Source of the DNA: Rhizobium sp. P40RR-XXII
GTDB taxonomy: Bacteria; Pseudomonadota; Alphaproteobacteria; Rhizobiales; Rhizobiaceae
Direction of reading: 5' to 3'
Length of the DNA stretch: 64,000 bases
Assembly: GCF_012641405.1 (NCBI RefSeq)
Contig: NZ_JABAII010000001.1
Coordinates: 186,001-250,000 of the forward strand
Both the position numbers and the translations under genes were made by a program. The notes beneath the pieces are model-generated. The model worked only from the letters and a program-made list of their open reading frames with translations, was not told the DNA's origin and ran no database searches. Position 1 is the first letter of the stretch, and the number at the start of each line of letters is the position of its first letter. This document shows, in pieces, positions 59,509-64,000 of this stretch.

Positions 59509-60561
59509 ATGCCGGCTGCCACGGACAGCAATCTCTTTCGCCAACTCGGTTTGAAGCACCCGCTGATCGTCGCGCCGATGGCCGGCGGCCCTTCATCGGT
59601 GGAGCTCACGGCGGCTGCGTCGGCCGCGGGCGCGCTCGGCGCCATGGGAGGCGCCTATTCCAATGCCGCGGCCATCGAGGCTTTTGCGGATCAGGTGCGC
59701 CAGCGAACCGACAAGCCGTTTTCGATCAATCTTTTCATTCCGCATTCGATCCCCGACGTTGCAGCAGACCGGCTCGCGCGCGCAGCCGAGGCGACTGCTC
59801 GCTATCGACAGGAATTGGAGCTGCCTCCGCCGCGGCTTGGGGCCCCTTATGAGGAGGATTTCGACGTGCAGTTCGAAGCCGTTCTGCGCGTCAAGCCGGC
59901 GTGCTTCAGCTTCGTCTTCGGTCTGCTCTCCGCCGAGCATGTCCGCGAGGCGAAAAAGGTCGGTATCCCGCTGATCGGAACGGCGACGACGCTCGAGGAG
60001 GCGAGGGCGCTGGAAGACGGCGGCGTGGATGCAATCGTGCTGCAGGGCTTCGAAGCGGGCGGCCATCGCGGCATTTTCGATGCCGGGGCAGCGGATCCGG
60101 AAATCGGGATGCGCGATCTCCTGGCGCAATGCGCCGGCACCATTCGCGTGCCGCTGATCGCAGCCGGCGGCATCATGACCTCAGGCGATATTCGCGCGGC
60201 GTTGCAGGCGGGAGCGCAGGCCGTCCAGATGGGCACGGCGTTTCTCGCCTGCGCGGAAGCCGGAACATCGGCACCCTATCGCAGGAAGCTTCTCGAAGCG
60301 TCGGAGCGCAGGACGCGGACGACACGCGCCTTTTCGGGCCGTTTTGCACGCGGCATCGAAAATCGCTTCATGGATGAGATGGATGGCAAACCGGACGCCA
60401 TTCTTCCCTTCCCGGCGCAGAATAAGTTCACGCGCGATATGCGTGGCGCATCGACGGCAAAGGGGTTGCCGGATTTCCTGTCTCTCTGGTCGGGAACCGG
60501 CAAGGGCGAACTCTGGCAAGGCAGTACTGCCGCCTTGATCGACCGGCTGTTTGGCGAGTGA
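59509..60561 (+). CDS. Nitronate monooxygenase
   Basis: A 350-aa FMN-binding TIM-barrel protein of the NMO/2-nitropropane dioxygenase family. Conserved pieces: HPLIVAPMAGGPSSVEL at the start, VLQGFEAGGHRG with the FMN and catalytic His region, AAGGIMTSGDIRAAL and AVQMGTAFLACAEAG. It oxidises propionate 3-nitronate or alkyl nitronates to nontoxic products. GGAAGACGGAT precedes the ATG. It is convergent with gapR; the shared hairpin at 60587-60608 lies between them. Confidence 0.88.
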   Translation: MPAATDSNLFRQLGLKHPLIVAPMAGGPSSVELTAAASAAGALGAMGGAYSNAAAIEAFADQVRQRTDKPFSINLFIPHSIPDVAADRLARAAEATARYRQELELPPPRLGAPYEEDFDVQFEAVLRVKPACFSFVFGLLSAEHVREAKKVGIPLIGTATTLEEARALEDGGVDAIVLQGFEAGGHRGIFDAGAADPEIGMRDLLAQCAGTIRVPLIAAGGIMTSGDIRAALQAGAQAVQMGTAFLACAEAGTSAPYRRKLLEASERRTRTTRAFSGRFARGIENRFMDEMDGKPDAILPFPAQNKFTRDMRGASTAKGLPDFLSLWSGTGKGELWQGSTAALIDRLFGE

Positions 60562-60576
60562 GGCCTTCTTTCCGGA

Positions 60577-60608
60577 GATAAAAGAAGGGAGCCGGCAAGC
60601 CGGCTCCC
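60577..60608 (-). terminator. Terminator between nmo and gapR
   Basis: A 10-bp stem GGGAGCCGGC/GCCGGCTCCC (60587-60608), followed on the minus strand by TTCTTTTATC. Confidence 0.75.
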
Positions 60609-60639
60609 GATCGTCTTGCAAGGCTGATGACTGCCTTTA

Positions 60640-60891
60640 TTATTCCATGCCGAGTGCGGCCATGTAGGTCTGCAGGATGGATTCTTCTTCCAGACGTTCA
60701 TTCGCGTCCTTCTTGCGAAGGCGGATGATGGTGCGGATCGCCTTGGTGTCGTAACCGCGGCCCTTGGCCTCGCCCATCACATCCTTGATGTCGCTACCGA
60801 TCGCGGCCTTTTCTTCTTCCAGGCGCTCGATCCGCTCGATGAATTGACGCAGTTCCGCCGCGGCCACGTTCTCGACGCTGTTCTCTTCCAT
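60640..60891 (-). CDS. gapR: GapR-like nucleoid-associated protein (DUF2312)
   Basis: An 83-aa DUF2312 protein with a heptad-rich helix ([25 protein letters not shown]) and a basic DNA-binding segment ([19 protein letters not shown]). In Caulobacter, GapR is an essential chromosome-organising protein that binds overtwisted AT-rich DNA and stimulates topoisomerases. Length and sequence fit well. A 17-bp palindrome (ATCGGTG-GAT-CACCGAT) lies 53 bp upstream. It is monocistronic. Confidence 0.92.
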   Translation of the reverse strand: MEENSVENVAAAELRQFIERIERLEEEKAAIGSDIKDVMGEAKGRGYDTKAIRTIIRLRKKDANERLEEESILQTYMAALGME

Positions 60892-60943
60892 GCACTTCTC
60901 CTAAAGGGTCTCAAAGGATCGCTTGCGGCCGGTCGCAACTAAG

Positions 60944-60960
60944 ATCGGTGGATCACCGAT
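60944..60960. promoter_or_regulatory. Palindrome upstream of gapR
   Basis: ATCGGTG-GAT-CACCGAT, a perfect 7-bp inverted repeat with a 3-bp centre, about 53 bp before the gapR start. A candidate operator with no known factor. Confidence 0.35.
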
Positions 60961-61062
60961 ACGGTAAATCGCTTCGGGGCCTGCGGGGTATTTCGAATTC
61001 GATCGGGCAGTTGACGTGCCGCGAATGGCGCGTAAGGTCAAGCCGGATTGGTGAAGGGAGAG

Positions 61063-61368
61063 TTAATCTTTTGGCTTGTTCTGCTCGAAAGCGGCTTTTT
61101 GCACAGGCGAAGCTTCTTTCTGGTGCAGGTTTTTCCAATCCTCATAGGGCATGCCGTAGATGATTTCGCGCGACTCGTCCTTGCTGACGGCCAGGCCCGC
61201 TTCCTCGGCCGCTTCGCGATACCAATTGGAGAGACAGTTGCGGCAGAAGCCGGCGAGGTTCATCAGGTCAATGTTCTGAACGTCGCCGCGTTCGCGCAGG
61301 TGCGCCACGAGACGGCGGAAGGCGGCGGCCTCGAGCTCGGTCTCTTGTTCCCTGGTAAGCGTGGACAT
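61063..61368 (-). CDS. DUF1244 protein
   Basis: A 101-aa protein of DUF1244, a small helical family conserved in Proteobacteria. It has a Cys pair in GFCRNCLSNWY, possibly a metal or redox site, and the pattern RLVAHLRERGDVQNIDLMNL. No function is known. It starts 27 bp after the stop of the N-formylglutamate amidohydrolase gene and is probably co-transcribed with it. Confidence 0.9.
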   Translation of the reverse strand: MSTLTREQETELEAAAFRRLVAHLRERGDVQNIDLMNLAGFCRNCLSNWYREAAEEAGLAVSKDESREIIYGMPYEDWKNLHQKEASPVQKAAFEQNKPKD

Positions 61369-61395
61369 GTTTTTCTCCTCGGTTCGCTCGCGGCC

Positions 61396-62190
61396 TCATG
61401 CCTCGTAAGGACCGGTGCGCGAAGCATAGCGTTTATAGTGGTGCAGGGCCGGATCGGCATTGATCTCGGCGAAGATCGGCGTCAGCCGGTCGACCCATTC
61501 GGCAATGCCGGCCTCGTCGCCGATCAGATCCTGCCGGACCTCCAGCAGCGCGTGCGGAATGCCTTTCATCATGCAATGCCGGAACATGGTGTCGTTACGC
61601 AGGGCGCCGTCGTAAGGTTCATTGTCTCCGATAACGAGATTGGTATCGGCGCCGAGTTTTGCAAGAAGCGGCACGACGGCGCGATCGTCGCTATCCCAGA
61701 GCACGCTCGCATGCCAGGGCCGAGGAACGCCCTTCCATGCCGGCGTGAAGGAGTGCATCGAGAATACCAGAGGTGCCTTGCCCGTTATTGCAGCCACAGC
61801 GGAAATCGTCCCGTCAACGGCATTGTGGTACGGACGATGGAAGGCTTCGATGCGGTGGTTCCACTCTTGGTCCGTGATCGGGTGATTGCCCGGGATGATC
61901 GCCCCGTCCGAGATCTTCATGATCAGGGTCGGGTCGTCCTCGCCGCGGTTCGGGTCGATCAGCAGGCGGGAGAAACCGCCGAGCACACCCGGCACGCCCA
62001 AGCGCTCGCAGAGATGGCGGCACAGGTTTTCGATGCCGATATCATAGGCAATGTGGCGGGAGAAGGCGGTTTCCGGCAGGCCGAGGCTGCCATAGCGCTC
62101 GGGCAGATGCCGCATGGCATGATCGCCGAGAATGACCATGCCTTTGTCACGATTGCCGGATATAATTTCGAACGGTCTGAAGTCGATCAT
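61396..62190 (-). CDS. N-formylglutamate amidohydrolase family protein
   Basis: A 264-aa member of the same hydrolase family as the gene at 10868 but shorter and divergent. Visible: VILGDHAMRHLPERYG, SRLLIDPNRGEDDPTLI, FHRPYHNAVDG and LVFSMHSFTPAW, with metal His and acidic residues. No hut genes are near. It leads an operon with DUF1244. The natural substrate may be another N-acyl amino acid. Confidence 0.85.
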   Translation of the reverse strand: MIDFRPFEIISGNRDKGMVILGDHAMRHLPERYGSLGLPETAFSRHIAYDIGIENLCRHLCERLGVPGVLGGFSRLLIDPNRGEDDPTLIMKISDGAIIPGNHPITDQEWNHRIEAFHRPYHNAVDGTISAVAAITGKAPLVFSMHSFTPAWKGVPRPWHASVLWDSDDRAVVPLLAKLGADTNLVIGDNEPYDGALRNDTMFRHCMMKGIPHALLEVRQDLIGDEAGIAEWVDRLTPIFAEINADPALHHYKRYASRTGPYEA

Positions 62191-62344
62191 GCGGATTGTC
62201 GGTTATCGAAATTTTCAACTCTTTGTTTGATTGCATGTGAGGATGGAAGGTGCAAGGTTTGCAGCTTCGATCGGATGGGAGCGGTGCGAGGCGCCGTCAC
62301 CATCCGTGAAGAAAATATAATCGATTAGAGTTGCGTTGACATTC

Positions 62345-62881
62345 ATGGGATGGCGGCGCAAGAAGACGCAACAACGAATAACCGGGAGCCAATTGGAAGC
62401 CGTGTCCAGCCAAGTCGCGCCACGTTTCGTTAAGCGGTCAGGTCCGCTCGCCCGAATCGCCTTCCTCATTCTCGCCGCTGCCGCGCCGTTCTTCTTCATG
62501 CCAAATGCGGCTCATGCCGACTTCCGCGTTTGCAACGGCACGCAGAATCTCGTCGGTGTCGCGATCGGCTATCGCGCAAAGGATGGCTGGGTGACGGAGG
62601 GATGGTGGCAGGTTCCGGCGACCACCTGCGCCACGCTGATCGAGGGGCCGCTTCAATCCCGCTATTATTATCTCTACGCAGAAGATGCGGCTCGCGGCGG
62701 CCGCTGGACGGGCGACGTCGAAATGTGCGTGGCGGAAAATGAATTCAAAATCCCAGGCGTGAAGGACTGCTACGCTCGTGGCTACCAAAAGATGGGGTTC
62801 AAGGAATACGACACGGGGCGTCAGGCGAGCTGGATGGTTCAGCTCTCCGATACCTCGGGCAGCCAGGAAAGCCAGAATTGA
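62345..62881 (+). CDS. DUF1036 secreted protein
   Basis: A 178-aa exported protein. A signal segment (about 36-58, ending AAHADF) precedes the DUF1036 domain: [36 protein letters not shown] and [11 protein letters not shown], with four cysteines. The family is of unknown function in Alphaproteobacteria. The ATG at 62345 is preferred over a TTG at 62336, and neither has a strong site. Its stop overlaps the pyruvate kinase start (TGATG), so translation is coupled. Confidence 0.85.
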   Translation: MGWRRKKTQQRITGSQLEAVSSQVAPRFVKRSGPLARIAFLILAAAAPFFFMPNAAHADFRVCNGTQNLVGVAIGYRAKDGWVTEGWWQVPATTCATLIEGPLQSRYYYLYAEDAARGGRWTGDVEMCVAENEFKIPGVKDCYARGYQKMGFKEYDTGRQASWMVQLSDTSGSQESQN

Positions 62882-64000
62882 TGAGACGCAACCGCAAAGT
62901 CAAAATCCTCGCAACGCTCGGTCCGGCCTCCTCTTCGGAGGAAATGATCCAGAAGCTCCATGAGGCCGGAGCAGATCTGTTCCGCATCAACATGAGCCAT
63001 GCCAGCCATGATCTGATGCGCACGTTGATCCAGCGCATTCGCGCCGTCGAAGCCCGCTGTGGTCGTCCGATCGGTATTCTCGCCGACTTGCAGGGTCCCA
63101 AGCTGCGCGTCGGCAAGTTTGCCGAAGGCAAGGTCGATCTCAAGCCCGGCCAGACGTTTACGCTCGACAATCAGGATACGCCCGGCGACAACACGCGGGT
63201 GTTCCTGCCGCATCCGGAAATTCTGGAATCGGTCCAGCCCGGCCATCGCCTGTTGATCGACGACGGCAAGCTGGCTCTGCGCGCCGAGAAGTGCGACGGC
63301 AAGAGCATCGTCACGACGGTCATTTCGGGCACGAAGATTTCGGACCGCAAGGGCGTCAGCCTGCCCGATACGCTGCTCGGTGTCGGCGCGCTGACCGACA
63401 AGGACCGCGTCGACCTCGATGCTGTTCTCGCCACCAACGAAGTCGACTGGGTGGCGCTCTCCTTCATTCAGCGCCCCGAAGACCTGATTGAGGTCCGCAA
63501 GATCTCCCATGGCCGTGTCGGCCTGATGTCGAAGATCGAGAAGCCGCAGGCCGTCGAGCGCATCGAGGAAATCATCGAGCTTTCGGATGCGCTGATGGTG
63601 GCCCGCGGCGACCTCGGCGTGGAAATGCCGCTGGAAGCCGTTCCCGGCATTCAGAAGCAGCTGATCCGCGCCTGCCGTCGCTCCGGCAAGCCGGTGGTCG
63701 TCGCCACGCAGATGCTGGAATCGATGATCTCCGCGCCGGTTCCGACCCGCGCCGAAGTCTCCGACGTCGCAACCGCCGTCTTCGAAGGCGCCGATGCCGT
63801 TATGCTCTCGGCAGAATCCGCATCCGGCGACTATCCGGTCGAATCTGTCTCCATGATGGCCTCGATCGCCGGCACCATCGAGCGCGAGCCGCATTATCCG
63901 GGCATCATCTACGCCCAGCGCGCGCTTCCAGAAGCGACCGGCGCCGATGCGATCTCGCTGGCCGCCCGCCAGATCGCCGAAACACTGAAGCTCGCCGCGA
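62881..64000 (+). CDS. pyk: Pyruvate kinase, 3' end outside window
   Basis: The frame is open from the ATG at 62881 to the right edge (373 codons), so the C-terminal part is missing. The N terminus [17 protein letters not shown], the Mg/K site [22 protein letters not shown], the catalytic Lys region [23 protein letters not shown] and [12 protein letters not shown] are all present. It converts phosphoenolpyruvate and ADP to pyruvate and ATP. The start overlaps the DUF1036 stop by one base and has only a weak upstream AGGAAA, which suits coupled translation. Confidence 0.97.
   Translation, partial: MRRNRKVKILATLGPASSSEEMIQKLHEAGADLFRINMSHASHDLMRTLIQRIRAVEARCGRPIGILADLQGPKLRVGKFAEGKVDLKPGQTFTLDNQDTPGDNTRVFLPHPEILESVQPGHRLLIDDGKLALRAEKCDGKSIVTTVISGTKISDRKGVSLPDTLLGVGALTDKDRVDLDAVLATNEVDWVALSFIQRPEDLIEVRKISHGRVGLMSKIEKPQAVERIEEIIELSDALMVARGDLGVEMPLEAVPGIQKQLIRACRRSGKPVVVATQMLESMISAPVPTRAEVSDVATAVFEGADAVMLSAESASGDYPVESVSMMASIAGTIEREPHYPGIIYAQRALPEATGADAISLAARQIAETLKLAA

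Noticed and set aside
62215..62499. A 94-codon minus-strand frame before the DUF1036 gene
   Set aside because: Antisense to the signal peptide region of DUF1036, without a ribosome site.
62839..63894. A 351-codon minus-strand frame opposite pyruvate kinase
   Set aside because: Antisense shadow; pyruvate kinase motifs on the plus strand are unmistakable.

Overview
The window looks like chromosomal DNA of an alphaproteobacterium of the order Rhizobiales, most likely Rhizobium or a close relative. This comes from gene content and signals, not from any database search. The pointers are a MlotiK1-type cyclic-nucleotide-gated K+ channel, CpdR, GapR (DUF2312), a Brucella Omp10-like lipoprotein, homospermidine synthase, gltB-gltD, CTTGAC-N17 promoters, a GGAAC-N16-CGTT general-stress promoter, and dispersed palindromic elements of rhizobial type. 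I see no plasmid, phage, transposase or CRISPR feature. The gene set is mostly housekeeping.

Layout. 1-7.8 kb (minus strand): a circularly permuted ATP-grasp protein cut by the left edge, a transglutaminase/DUF2126 amidoligase, ManC, and a DUF475 (TerC-like) membrane protein. 8.2-10.2 kb: small hypothetical or secreted proteins and tRNA-Val. 10.2-21.2 kb: cpdR, an N-formylglutamate amidohydrolase, a candidate anti-Shine-Dalgarno sRNA, hisN, a lysophospholipase-like hydrolase, the K+ channel with a fragment of an Lrp gene after it, an Lrp/AsnC regulator divergent from a DUF2000 gene, an hsp20 gene with a sigma-32 promoter, an SBF-type transporter divergent from a LysR regulator, and threonine aldolase. 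21.7-28.9 kb: gltB-gltD, then a stand-alone class II aminoacyl-tRNA-synthetase-like core.

29-44 kb: cell-envelope genes (DUF459 SGNH hydrolase, MltB-type transglycosylase, galU, an outer-membrane beta-barrel protein, kdsD, the stomatin/NfeD pair, an HtrA-like protein without its catalytic triad), hemH, a LysM-tailed 5'-nucleotidase, omp10 and hss. 44.4-48.7 kb: pabB, pabC-like and yciI-like genes, then pepF. 48.9-55.5 kb: an NtrC-type regulator, a DUF882/M15 peptidase, and a small glycan cluster (GT29-like, GT25, NodB-like deacetylase). 55.9-64 kb: an amine oxidase, ilvE, two oxidoreductases, gapR, DUF1244, a second N-formylglutamate amidohydrolase, and DUF1036 translationally overlapping pyruvate kinase, which runs off the right edge.

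About ten genes form likely operons. Most others are single units separated by hairpin terminators or by dispersed palindromes. Several palindromes share a core, and two are flanked by TA dinucleotides as if they had inserted at TA. Two genes at the window edges (ATP-grasp and pyruvate kinase) are open at the edge; I found them by reading the sequence. The best candidates for something new are the ATP-grasp/DUF2126 system, the stand-alone GlyRS-like core, the GT29-like gene, the pseudo-HtrA protein, and the two candidate sRNAs.
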